Shown piece by piece: positions 17,701 through 25,868 of a stretch of DNA of 64,000 nt. The position numbers and the translations under genes are program-made. Origin of the DNA: JBLMYQ01 sp050260055 (GTDB taxonomy: Bacteria > Bacillota > Clostridia > Acetivibrionales > UBA4821); assembly GCA_050260055.1 (NCBI GenBank), contig JBLNBO010000022.1:1-64000 (forward strand). The letters run 5' to 3'. Under the pieces are notes generated by a model. That model was not told the origin of the DNA and did no database searches. It saw only the letters and a list, made by a program, of their open reading frames with translations. Each line of letters begins with the position of its first letter. The stretch's first letter is position 1.

Positions 17701-19734
17701 CAGTATTCCATGATGCAGGTTAAGATGAGTTGATACCGGAAATATTGCTGTTATAAGCGGAGCCGGATTATCAAATTTATTTATTGCTTCTGTCAATTCC
17801 TCAAATACCTGTTCCAAGGTGGCTATTTTTTGCTGCTCTGTTCCAATATCATTTCTGATAAAATCTTCAAATCTTACTAAAACTATATTTATGCCTTCTT
17901 TGTTTTTTGACAGCATACTGTCGGGATTTAATAGTTCCTGGAACACCTGGTTATACCCGGCAAACTCTGTTTTTAGATTATGTCCGAAATTCTTGCCCCA
18001 CCATTCTATATAGTCATGTATTGGCTCTGACGTAAAGGTTGAGACTATTTTAACCTGAGTTTCTTTTGCTTGCTTTTTCTTTTCTTTTCTATGTTTATAC
18101 TCAATATCACCCTCTGGAAACCATCTTGCCATATGCCCTGTTTTGTAAAGTTTTTTACCGGGTTCATATGGATTTCCTATGATTTCCTTTGTAGTCATCA
18201 CGTTATTATCCGAAGCCGAAATATATAGTTCTCCGGCAATACCGATAGGCATAAGATTAAGATTTTTATCAAGGATATAGCTTTTGCCAGCAGTTATTTC
18301 TTGAGAAAGAGAGTTGATTAATATTCCTTCTGGATAAACGATTTTATTATTATCGAATTCATATAGAATCTTATGCTTTTCTTTTTCTGAGAGCATGTTA
18401 AGCTTTGATATGTTTTTCGATGGATCATCAAGTGCGTGCCACAAAAGATTTATAATGTGTTGGTGAATAAATTCAACTTCTTTCGCATGAAATAGATTAA
18501 TTAGATAGTCGTAATCTATTATAAGATGTCCATCACTTTCTCTATCATTTATATTAATAATCAAATTGTTGCTTTGGTGACCGTTAAAATGCCACCTTGT
18601 AACATACTCTTCGGAATGCTCGGATTTGCTGTATTTTGAGTTTTGATAATTTAATACTATGTCAAATAAATCACAAGTTATTTTATGTTTTCTTCTTACT
18701 TCTTTAATAATTAGATAGTAAGGATATTTCTGGTGTCTTAGTAATGATATGGTTTCTTTTGATACATTTGCTGTTAAAGCTCTAAAATCCATATTATCAT
18801 TTAATTCAATTTGTACACAGGATATATTAGAAAACATGCCTATTATTTCTTTTTCTTTTTTATTAGCCCTGTTTAAAGTTGTAGTGCCTAGTATTACATG
18901 CTCATTTCCAGTTATACGGTTAATATACATGGACAAAGCTGACATAAATAACGCAAATATAGAAATCTTATTCTCTTTACAATACTGTTGCATTTTTGTT
19001 GTTAGCTTTTTCGGTACCAATAAAGTCTTTCGCCTTGCGTTTGCATTAATAATTGTTGAGCTTTGAACTTTTAAAGGAGTTTGCTCAGAAAGGATATTAA
19101 ATTTATTATTCCAATATTCTTTATCTTTTTGATACCTTTCTGATTTTGTATATTCTTTTTCAGATAAGATATATTCTAAATACGACGGTTTTTTATCTAT
19201 TGATATTTCTTCGCCATTTTTTAGCTTAATGTAGTTTTCTACAACCTGATCAGACATAATCGTCATAGTACATGCATCGGCAATTAAATGATGGTTTCTA
19301 CCGTAGATTCCCCCGGTATTATCATCAATCTTTATTAGAACACAATAAAATAAATCCGAATCTATTAATTCAAACGGAATTTGGCTTTGTTGTTCTTCCC
19401 ATTTGTATAATTCTTCAATATTTTTGCCGCTAAAATCAAATAATTCAAATCTATGATATATGTGTTCTGAAACGTATTGCTTAGGTTCTCCATTTTCTTC
19501 AATCACACGAAGTCTCATTGCATCATTATTTTCTATAAAAATATTTAATGACTTTTCTAAAAGCCTATAGTCAATTTCACCTTTGAACTTAATTGTATAG
19601 GAAACATTGCCAATAGAAGTACCAGGGTGTACCTTCTCGGTATACCACATAGCCTTTTGGGGATAAGTTAAAGGATAATATTGAACAGAGTTGTTCTCTG
19701 ACTTTGCTTTGCTATTTTCTTCAGAATTAGTCAT
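14707..19734 (-). CDS. Assembly-line enzyme: condensation / adenylation remnant / FkbH-like / carrier / thioester reductase
   Basis: A 1675-residue NRPS/PKS-like protein. The condensation domain (about 18-460) has the active motif HHLIADA (148-154). Residues about 495-550 are only the tail of an adenylation domain (GELYI, then YKTGHMARW, where the usual Asp is His). An FkbH-like HAD-IIIC unit (about 562-1080) has DCDNT with Asp758/Asp760, Ser803 and Asp859-Asp860. Members of that family load glyceryl groups from 1,3-bisphosphoglycerate onto a carrier. The carrier domain has Ser1227 in GGDSLKA. The C-terminal reductase has GATGYLG (1308-1314), Tyr1473 and Lys1477, implying NAD(P)H release as aldehyde or alcohol. 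ATG at 19734 follows AAGGAAAGG. The product is unknown. Confidence 0.9.
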   Translation of the reverse strand: MTNSEENSKAKSENNSVQYYPLTYPQKAMWYTEKVHPGTSIGNVSYTIKFKGEIDYRLLEKSLNIFIENNDAMRLRVIEENGEPKQYVSEHIYHRFELFDFSGKNIEELYKWEEQQSQIPFELIDSDLFYCVLIKIDDNTGGIYGRNHHLIADACTMTIMSDQVVENYIKLKNGEEISIDKKPSYLEYILSEKEYTKSERYQKDKEYWNNKFNILSEQTPLKVQSSTIINANARRKTLLVPKKLTTKMQQYCKENKISIFALFMSALSMYINRITGNEHVILGTTTLNRANKKEKEIIGMFSNISCVQIELNDNMDFRALTANVSKETISLLRHQKYPYYLIIKEVRRKHKITCDLFDIVLNYQNSKYSKSEHSEEYVTRWHFNGHQSNNLIININDRESDGHLIIDYDYLINLFHAKEVEFIHQHIINLLWHALDDPSKNISKLNMLSEKEKHKILYEFDNNKIVYPEGILINSLSQEITAGKSYILDKNLNLMPIGIAGELYISASDNNVMTTKEIIGNPYEPGKKLYKTGHMARWFPEGDIEYKHRKEKKKQAKETQVKIVSTFTSEPIHDYIEWWGKNFGHNLKTEFAGYNQVFQELLNPDSMLSKNKEGINIVLVRFEDFIRNDIGTEQQKIATLEQVFEELTEAINKFDNPAPLITAIFPVSTHLNLHHGILTKINDLNHRFKGMLLEHKNIYVVELSDVQEMYSIQEVFDSIKDKEGHMPFTEEYYAAFGTELARKICAVMRQHFKVIVVDCDNTIWEGICGEQGALGVKVQGGYKILQEFLFEKNREGFLLAVCSKNNEKDVIEVFETNQEMILRKNNIASWKVNWEEKSQNIKDIANELNLGLDSFIFIDDNPIECSKMVENHPEVLTLQLPTEEEFIPMFLKHVWAFDKVKVTKEDSLRTTMYQAEKKRKEIKNTGLSLEDFIRNLGIKVSMRLIHDVEIPRVSQMTQRTNQFNLSTIRRSEEEISKLIKDKKTKCFAIEASDRLGDYGIIGLVILKDQGSKLFIDTFLLSCRILGRRVEDAVFSGIRRFAEELGIKQIVANYIPTEKNKPILDFIERLQWSIVKKYEKHAEYKGEVSCLPQQIEHIEFYYNQAYEKSCEIVEALEPEKIIASDHILISEKDMNGAENSLPTFAEYNLCDTKILGKVKLKEYILPLTYFTSRRLLKLPIFEGINYSKSNYAAPENEIEKTLAQIWEQILRTKKVGIDDDFFELGGDSLKAIQLQVSLLKYNWNLTTQDIYKYRTIRQLSNVIISMDKNGTENVAEVNDGKSVAVKDINTKIISINKEDMHYSNLLLIGATGYLGSHILNELLTSTRSNIYCLVRAKTNNNARERLKDTLKFYFGNTHASVIDKRVFTVNGDITLEYLGLEQDEYIQLQNKIDATIHAGALVSYYGDYSNFEEINIRGTEKVVKFCQENNKPLLYTSTMGISGQYLVATKDKNKLKVFTENDLYIGQNYFDNPYVRSKYEAEILLNKYIKAGAKIAVLRVGNLTGRFTDGHFQKNITQNAFYNIIKSIISIGAVSKNILNEAFDFTPVDYCSKAIVRILMKEESLGRVFHLYNHNINNVSQIIELFRDLGIEIKCLDQDEFKELIKKVISDESSRIKLKGIINDFDEESQLKFKTSVKLNSEITLSYLKQLGFEWPPINAEYMQKIINYMKEVNYI

Positions 19735-19858
19735 GAATGTACCTTTCCTTGGGATAAGTATCATTAATTATTCTGATTTATAAAATTTAAAATTTCATAA
19801 ATACCAAAATAAAAAACTGTCCCATGTCTTATCTTTCGTTTTACTAATTTATACCATT

Positions 19859-19887
19859 ATTATACAGTATATCTGTTCTTATAACAA
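19859..19887 (-). promoter_or_regulatory. Candidate promoter of the assembly-line/kinase operon
   Basis: On the minus strand TTGTTA (19887-19882), a 17-bp spacer, and a perfect TATAAT (19864-19859) lie about 125 bp upstream of the start at 19734. The 310-bp divergent gap to nrdR holds this and the nrdR promoter and shows no other gene. Confidence 0.45.
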
Positions 19888-19981
19888 GGGCAGTGACTAC
19901 ATATATTTATAGTTGTATGCTTCATATTTTAAGAATATTATTATTTAAAACTTTATTGTATAAGCTATTTATTGACATACC

Positions 19982-20010
19982 TAGACATAATTAAAATATT
20001 CTTGTACAAT
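19982..20010 (+). promoter_or_regulatory. Candidate nrdR promoter
   Basis: TAGACA at 19982-19987, a 17-bp spacer, and TACAAT at 20005-20010, about 35 bp before the nrdR ATG. A perfect TTGACA at 19972 is too far from this -10 (27 bp). Confidence 0.5.
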
Positions 20011-20044
20011 ATGCTTGTTATTAATACATATTCGGAGGGAAAAT

Positions 20045-20512
20045 ATGAGGTGTCCTTTTTGTAACTATGAAGAAACCAAGGTTGTTGACTCAAGGCCTGC
20101 AGATCAGGGGAATATGATAAGACGACGAAGGGAATGCTTTGAATGTGCAAAAAGATTTACTACTTTTGAAAAAATTGAGAGTATACCATTGATGGTTATA
20201 AAAAAAGATAGAAGCTTAGAACCATTTGATAGAGAAAAGCTTATTAATGGACTTTTAAAAGCATGTGAAAAAAGGCCGGTTTCAATTGAAAAGATTGAAG
20301 CCCTTGTTGATGATATAGAATCTCAGATAAGGAATTCTTTGAAGAGAGAGGTTGAAAGCCAGGAAATTGGTGAGATGCTTATGGATGCATTAAAGGACTT
20401 GGATGAAATTGCGTATGTAAGATTTGCTTCAGTATATAGGCAGTTTAAGGACGTAAATACTTTTATTAATGAACTCAAAAAACTTTTGAAGGAAAACAAG
20501 GAAAGTAAATAA
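20045..20512 (+). CDS. nrdR: Transcriptional repressor NrdR
   Basis: Zinc-ribbon/ATP-cone repressor of ribonucleotide reductase genes. The N-terminal RCPFCNYEET and RRRECFECAKRFTTFE segments supply the four zinc cysteines; the ATP-cone follows (VIKKDRSLEPFDREKL). It has 155 residues, the normal length. ATG at 20045 is chosen, with GGAGGG 5 bp before it; an upstream ATG at 20015 is inside the predicted promoter and transcription start region. Its regulon is not in this window. Confidence 0.97.
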   Translation: MRCPFCNYEETKVVDSRPADQGNMIRRRRECFECAKRFTTFEKIESIPLMVIKKDRSLEPFDREKLINGLLKACEKRPVSIEKIEALVDDIESQIRNSLKREVESQEIGEMLMDALKDLDEIAYVRFASVYRQFKDVNTFINELKKLLKENKESK

Positions 20513-20562
20513 ACAGCAAGATTTTTGATATAAAATGTATATTTTTACTTTTACAGTAAAAT

Positions 20563-20607
20563 AAGTACCGTTTGAAGAGGCTAAGCTTTAAATGGTACTT
20601 ATTTTTT
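20563..20607 (+). terminator. Intrinsic terminator-like hairpin after nrdR
   Basis: AAGTACC.TTT (20563-20573) pairs with AAA.GGTACTT (20590-20600) around a loop of about 16 nt, followed by ATTTTTT. It precedes the comM-like start and argues against the upstream start at 20592. Confidence 0.65.
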
Positions 20608-20654
20608 ATATACTTTTGAGTATGCGGTTACTTGAAAAAAAGAGGATGGTAATT

Positions 20655-22193
20655 ATGGTTGGGAAAATAAAAAGTGCGGGTCTTATGGGATTAAACGGAT
20701 ATATAGTTGAGGTTGAAATTGATATCTCCAATGGTATTCCTGCTTTTGATATAGTAGGCTTGCCAGATGCAGCTGTCAAAGAATCGAAGGAAAGGGTAAG
20801 GGCGGCAATTAAAAACAGCGGTTACGAATTTCCAGTAAAGAGAATAACAGTAAATCTTGCTCCAGCAAATACTAAGAAGGAGGGACCAGCATATGATTTA
20901 CCGATTGCTCTTGCTATATTGAGTGCAACTGAGCAAATCAAGAATGATGAGCTTGAAAAGTATATATTTCTTGGAGAACTCTCACTTGATGGGCAAATCA
21001 AACCGGTAAACGGAGTCCTTCCGATGACGATTACTGCTTACAAGGAAGGACTTAAAAAAATAGTAATTCCTGTGGAAAATGCTGAAGAAGCAGGAGTTGT
21101 AAAAGATATTGAAGTTCTTCCTGCAGCCTCAATTGAAGAAGTAATATTGCACATAAATGGAGAAAAGAATATAGCAAGACATTTTGTAGATGTCGAGAGC
21201 CTTTTTAAAGCACACAATAATTATGATGTCGACTTTGCAGATGTTAAAGGGCAGGAAAATGTAAAGCGTGCTTTGGAGGTGTCTGCGGCAGGAGCGCATA
21301 ACATACTGATGATTGGCTCTCCTGGTTCTGGGAAGACAATGATGGCTCGGCGCCTTCCTACTATATTGCCGGACCTTAGTTTTGAGGAGGCACTCGAGAT
21401 AACCAAGATTCATAGCATAGCAGGGTTTTTGCCCCCAAAAACTTCGCTGATTACCACAAGGCCATTCCGGTCTCCTCATCATACTGTTTCAGCAATTTCT
21501 TTAGTTGGTGGGGGAAGAATTCCAAAGCCCGGTGAAATAAGCCTTGCACATTATGGTGTTTTATTTTTGGACGAGTTGACTGAATTTCAAAAAGATGCTC
21601 TGGAGGTTATGAGACAGCCATTGGAAGATGGGATAGTAACTGTATCAAGAGTTAATGCAACACTAACATACCCTTCAAGATTTATGCTAATTTCATCAAT
21701 GAATCCATGCAAGTGCGGATTCCTGCTTGATCCTTCCAAGAATTGTACTTGCACTTCAAGCCAGGTTCAGCAGTATCTTAGCAAGGTCAGCGGTCCTTTA
21801 CTGGATAGGGTGGATATTCATATCGAGGTTGCACCTGTGAAATACAAAGAGCTGGATAATGACTCAAGTGCTGAAACATCAGACTCTATTAGAAAGAGGG
21901 TAAATAAAGCTAGAGAGATTCAGCTTGAGCGATATAAGGGGATGAATATATTCTTTAATTCACAGTTGCAGTCTTCGGGAATTGCACGCTTTTGCAAGAT
22001 TGGACAAGAAGAGAGGGAGTTGTTAAAAGGCGCATTTGAAAGATTGGGCTTAAGTGCAAGAGCACATAACAGGATTTTAAAGGTGGCAAGGACAATTGCA
22101 GATTTGGATGAAAGTGAAACAATAAAAGTTCCCCATATTGCAGAAGCCATTCAATATAGAAGTTTGGACAGAAAGTTTTGGAGCGGAGAATAA
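20655..22193 (+). CDS. YifB/ComM family Mg-chelatase-like AAA+ ATPase
   Basis: A protein of 512 residues. The N-terminal ChlI-like lobe (GLNGYIVEVEIDISNGIPAF, about 10-130) is followed by the AAA+ core with Walker A GSPGSGKTM, Walker B-like VLFLDELTEF, and the C-terminal Mg_chelatase_C domain. ComM, the characterised homologue in Vibrio, is a helicase for branch migration during natural transformation; in Clostridia the role is inferred. ATG at 20655 (MVGKIKSAG) follows AGAGGATGG and fits the family start. A dprA gene lies 16 kb away in this window. Confidence 0.92.
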   Translation: MVGKIKSAGLMGLNGYIVEVEIDISNGIPAFDIVGLPDAAVKESKERVRAAIKNSGYEFPVKRITVNLAPANTKKEGPAYDLPIALAILSATEQIKNDELEKYIFLGELSLDGQIKPVNGVLPMTITAYKEGLKKIVIPVENAEEAGVVKDIEVLPAASIEEVILHINGEKNIARHFVDVESLFKAHNNYDVDFADVKGQENVKRALEVSAAGAHNILMIGSPGSGKTMMARRLPTILPDLSFEEALEITKIHSIAGFLPPKTSLITTRPFRSPHHTVSAISLVGGGRIPKPGEISLAHYGVLFLDELTEFQKDALEVMRQPLEDGIVTVSRVNATLTYPSRFMLISSMNPCKCGFLLDPSKNCTCTSSQVQQYLSKVSGPLLDRVDIHIEVAPVKYKELDNDSSAETSDSIRKRVNKAREIQLERYKGMNIFFNSQLQSSGIARFCKIGQEERELLKGAFERLGLSARAHNRILKVARTIADLDESETIKVPHIAEAIQYRSLDRKFWSGE

Positions 22194-22274
22194 TTAACTT
22201 AGGGAGGATGCATAAATTTAGATTCCGAATTTAATAATAACATTATTCAAAATACCTTATTGGAGGCAGTTTGA

Positions 22275-23084
22275 ATGAATGATAAAACAAAAGGAACCTT
22301 AATTATTATTGGCGGGGCAGAAGATAAAACAGGAGAACGGAAAATCTTGAAGGATGTTGTCAGAATAGCTGGTGGAGCGGAAGCAAAGGTTGCAATAATG
22401 ACAACTGCGACAGAAAATCCTCAAAAAGCAGGGAATAACTATAGAGAGATTTTTCAGAATCTTGGAGTAAGTAACATTACAATATTAGATATCAGCTCAA
22501 GAGATGATGCAAATATCGATGCTAATGCTGAAATAATAAAGAAGTCTACGGGTATTTTTTTCACAGGCGGAGACCAATTAAGAATTACCAGCATTCTAGG
22601 GGGAACCAAGGTATACAATGCTTTGCAGGATGCATATATTAATGGGTTGACGATAATCGGAACAAGTGCAGGAGCATCAGTAATGAGCAGTACAATGATA
22701 GTGGATGGCAACAGCAATGACCCTGCCAGAAAGTGCACATTAAAAATGGCTCCTGGGCTGGGACTTCTCGAAGAGGCAATTATTGATCAGCATTTTGCCC
22801 AGAGAGGAAGATTAGGCAGACTTCTTTGCGGTGTTGCAGAAAATCCTGACATTTTAGGAATTGGAATAGATGAAGACACAGCAATCATTGTCTATCCTGA
22901 TTCACATTTTGAGATTTCAGGGACAAATTCCATTACGGTAATAGATGGAAAATCAATAAAAAGCTCAAATGTATCTGAGCTTAAACCTGACGAAATTTTG
23001 GCAATAGCAAATGTTACACTGCATGTTCTACCTAGTGGTTATGGATTTGATATTAAAAATAGAGAGGTATTAAGACTGCATTAA
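22275..23084 (+). CDS. cphB: Cyanophycinase
   Basis: Serine peptidase of family S51 that cleaves cyanophycin (multi-L-arginyl-poly-L-aspartate) to beta-Asp-Arg dipeptides. It has 269 residues, with the nucleophile Ser131 in GTSAGAS, FFTGGDQ near 96-101, and the IDQHFAQRGRLGRL segment typical of cyanophycinases. GGAGG precedes the ATG. The last 4 bp overlap the 3' end of the cyanophycin synthetase gene on the other strand, so degradative and synthetic genes are convergent. Confidence 0.93.
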   Translation: MNDKTKGTLIIIGGAEDKTGERKILKDVVRIAGGAEAKVAIMTTATENPQKAGNNYREIFQNLGVSNITILDISSRDDANIDANAEIIKKSTGIFFTGGDQLRITSILGGTKVYNALQDAYINGLTIIGTSAGASVMSSTMIVDGNSNDPARKCTLKMAPGLGLLEEAIIDQHFAQRGRLGRLLCGVAENPDILGIGIDEDTAIIVYPDSHFEISGTNSITVIDGKSIKSSNVSELKPDEILAIANVTLHVLPSGYGFDIKNREVLRLH

Positions 23085-25729
23085 TCATTTGAGTTCAAAT
23101 AGCAGAAGTTAGGCTTATCGATACTTCTAAAATTACCTTGCCGGTTTTCAATTATATCTACCAAAGTATCCATTTGCTCAAAGAAAACGGCCAATACATC
23201 ACCATTTTGAGTGTCATTAAGTGCATGAATAAACGCATCTCTTTCATTGGGGATTACTCTAATCTTTTCCCTTTGCATTCCTGCTCTTATCGCACCGTCA
23301 AGTATTGTATTTGCAACTTCCATAGGTTTCCTACCTCTTAGATTATAATCTTCCTTGATTATTATTGAGTCAAAGGACTTGCCGGAGATTTCTCCAATTT
23401 TTCTTATATCCTCATCTCTTCTATCTCCAGGTACTCCTACAATTCCTATCAGCCTACTTGGTGATAATTTCTTTAATGCTTCAATTGTTACTTTATATCC
23501 GTCGATATTATGGCCATAATCAAGCACAACCTTGAATTCTCCGAGATCAAAAATGTTAAATCTGCCTGGATTGGTATTCTTATCGTTACTAAATGTTTGC
23601 ATTGATTTTCTAATAATTTCGAAAGGAATACCTAAGGCACAACCAGCAGAAATCGCTGCAAGAGAATTATAAATATTATGCTTCAATAACCCATTCATTA
23701 CTGCAGGTATTTCATCTACTTTCATTATTTGATGAATAAATTTATCATAAGAAAAGCATATCCTATCATCCCAAATAAATATTGCATTACCACCATTAGT
23801 CATATGATTATTTAAAATTGTATTCTTATTATCTAAAGAATATAGAATAATTTTTCCCTTGGATTTTTCTATAAAACGTTCAACCCAGGGATCATCCGCG
23901 TTTAGTATGCAAGCTCCGCTATCTTTTACTGCCTCAACTACTAAAGACTTTACGTTAAACAATTCTTCCAGGGTATTAATACTATCAATACCTAGGTGAT
24001 CTTCAGATAAGTTGGTTATTACAGCTACATCGGCTTTTTCATATGCGAGGCCTTTTCTAACAATTCCTCCTCTAGCTGTTTCAAGAACTGCAGCTTCAAC
24101 ATTGCGGTCATTGAGAATCCTCCTAGCACTCCTAGGTCCTGTCGTATCTCCATCCTCAATGCAAATATCATTAATATATATTCCATGTGTTGTGGTATAA
24201 CCCGTGACAAAGCCACTTGTACGTAGTATATTACTAATCATACGTGTTGTGGTTGTCTTCCCATTAGTTCCTGTTATTGATACTATAGGAATGCTAAAAG
24301 GAGTTTTATCAGGGTAAATCATATCTATTATAGAAGAAGCCACATCCCTTTTTTGACCATAAGTGGGATGCAAATGCATTCTGATTCCGGGTGCTGCATT
24401 TACTTCGACAATTGCTCCATAATCTTTTTCAATTGGCTTCGAAATATCAGGAATAATCATATCTATTCCAGCAATGTGAAGGCCAATTGTTTTTGCGGCA
24501 GATTCAGCTAAGTAGATATTTTTAGGGTGTACTAAATTCGTGCAATCATGTGCTTCTCCGCCAGTGCTTAAGTTGGCAGTTCCTCTAAGCCGTACAATCT
24601 TTCCTGACTCAGGTATTAAAGATATATTCATATCTTGCTTATCAATCATCTTGTATAAATTTTCATCAATTTTAATTTTAGTTAGGGGTTTTTCATGGTC
24701 TTCACCGCGAAGAACATTTCTATTTGTTAAATCAATTAATTCCTTTATTGTATGTGTTCCATCCCCAACTACATGTGCAGGGATGCGTTCAGCAGCAGCA
24801 ACAAATTTGCCGTCTACTATAAGCAGCCTATAATCTTTTCCGGTAATAAACTTTTCAATTATAACTTCCTTATCAAAATTCAATGCCTGATTAAATGCAT
24901 GTTCTAAGTCATTTTCATTGTATATTTCTAAAAATACAAACTTACCTTTATTTCCACTCTTTGGTTTTACCACAACTGGATAACTAATTTCTTTTGCAGA
25001 TATTACTGCCTCTTCATAAGATAAGCATACTTGTCCGCGAGGAGTAGGTATGGATATTTCATCCAGCATTATTTTTGTAAGCTGCTTATCGCATGCTATA
25101 TCTACAGCGATGCTGCTTGTTCCTTCATATAGAGTAGCACATAAATGTTTTTGATATTTTCCATATCCGAAACATAGCATCCCGCTGTCATCTATTTCGC
25201 TAACCGGAATACCCCTTTTCTTAGCTTCAGATACGATTGCTCTTGTGCTTGGACCTTCGTCGTATCTTAAGTAGAGGGTCTTAAGACTTTGAAACTCTTT
25301 CTCAAAATCAAAAGGACTTTTTTCTATTATGCTATTTATAAGTCTTATTATGAAAAGGCCGCATGCCTTTCCAATAACAGGATTATGACAGGCATATATA
25401 ACCTTATAAAGATCGTCTTTAATCTGCCGAGCTTTGCCGTAATTGACTTCGTGTCCAAGCATACACTGAAGTTCTAAACTAAGATGCTCCGTTACATGAG
25501 CGAGATAGGTACCCTCATGTAACCTTTCTATGAAACCGCCAATATATCCTTTTGCACACTTATGCTTGTATAAACCAGGGAATAATGTCATTATTCGATT
25601 GTTAAAATTCTCGATATCTTTGGTTGCTACATCAGCAAATGCACCAAGTTTAATTTTTATACTGATAATAGGTTCAGACAAGCTAAATATATTTGGTGCA
25701 TTTAAAGTTTGTAATTCTTCTATTTCCAT
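23081..25729 (-). CDS. cphA: Cyanophycin synthetase
   Basis: Polymerises Asp and Arg into the nitrogen-storage polymer cyanophycin using ATP. Domains over 882 residues are the N-terminal CphA domain (about 1-160), an ATP-grasp domain (about 205-470, with VVKPKSGNKGK and EVNAAPGIRMH) and a Mur-ligase-like domain (about 480-870) with P-loop TGTNGKTTTTR. A LETARGGIVRKG motif is present. ATG at 25729 lies 8 bp after GGAG; a TTG at 25744 is upstream. Cyanophycin genes are well known outside cyanobacteria, including Clostridia. Confidence 0.95.
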   Translation of the reverse strand: MEIEELQTLNAPNIFSLSEPIISIKIKLGAFADVATKDIENFNNRIMTLFPGLYKHKCAKGYIGGFIERLHEGTYLAHVTEHLSLELQCMLGHEVNYGKARQIKDDLYKVIYACHNPVIGKACGLFIIRLINSIIEKSPFDFEKEFQSLKTLYLRYDEGPSTRAIVSEAKKRGIPVSEIDDSGMLCFGYGKYQKHLCATLYEGTSSIAVDIACDKQLTKIMLDEISIPTPRGQVCLSYEEAVISAKEISYPVVVKPKSGNKGKFVFLEIYNENDLEHAFNQALNFDKEVIIEKFITGKDYRLLIVDGKFVAAAERIPAHVVGDGTHTIKELIDLTNRNVLRGEDHEKPLTKIKIDENLYKMIDKQDMNISLIPESGKIVRLRGTANLSTGGEAHDCTNLVHPKNIYLAESAAKTIGLHIAGIDMIIPDISKPIEKDYGAIVEVNAAPGIRMHLHPTYGQKRDVASSIIDMIYPDKTPFSIPIVSITGTNGKTTTTRMISNILRTSGFVTGYTTTHGIYINDICIEDGDTTGPRSARRILNDRNVEAAVLETARGGIVRKGLAYEKADVAVITNLSEDHLGIDSINTLEELFNVKSLVVEAVKDSGACILNADDPWVERFIEKSKGKIILYSLDNKNTILNNHMTNGGNAIFIWDDRICFSYDKFIHQIMKVDEIPAVMNGLLKHNIYNSLAAISAGCALGIPFEIIRKSMQTFSNDKNTNPGRFNIFDLGEFKVVLDYGHNIDGYKVTIEALKKLSPSRLIGIVGVPGDRRDEDIRKIGEISGKSFDSIIIKEDYNLRGRKPMEVANTILDGAIRAGMQREKIRVIPNERDAFIHALNDTQNGDVLAVFFEQMDTLVDIIENRQGNFRSIDKPNFCYLNSND

Positions 25730-25868
25730 ATTTGCACGCTCCAATCAAAGTTGCATACAAATTATTTTTCTTATTTTGTTTAAAAAATATTTTTGTAATT
25801 TTTTCTTGAAGAAATTATCTACTTTAGTTAAGATATTGATGTCAAAAAATGTATTTGGAGGTTGTAAA

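Noticed and set aside
25530..25868. Long N-terminal extension of the iron-binding lipoprotein frame
   Set aside because: It runs antisense through the start of cphA; the lipoprotein signal and GGAGG place the start at 25869.
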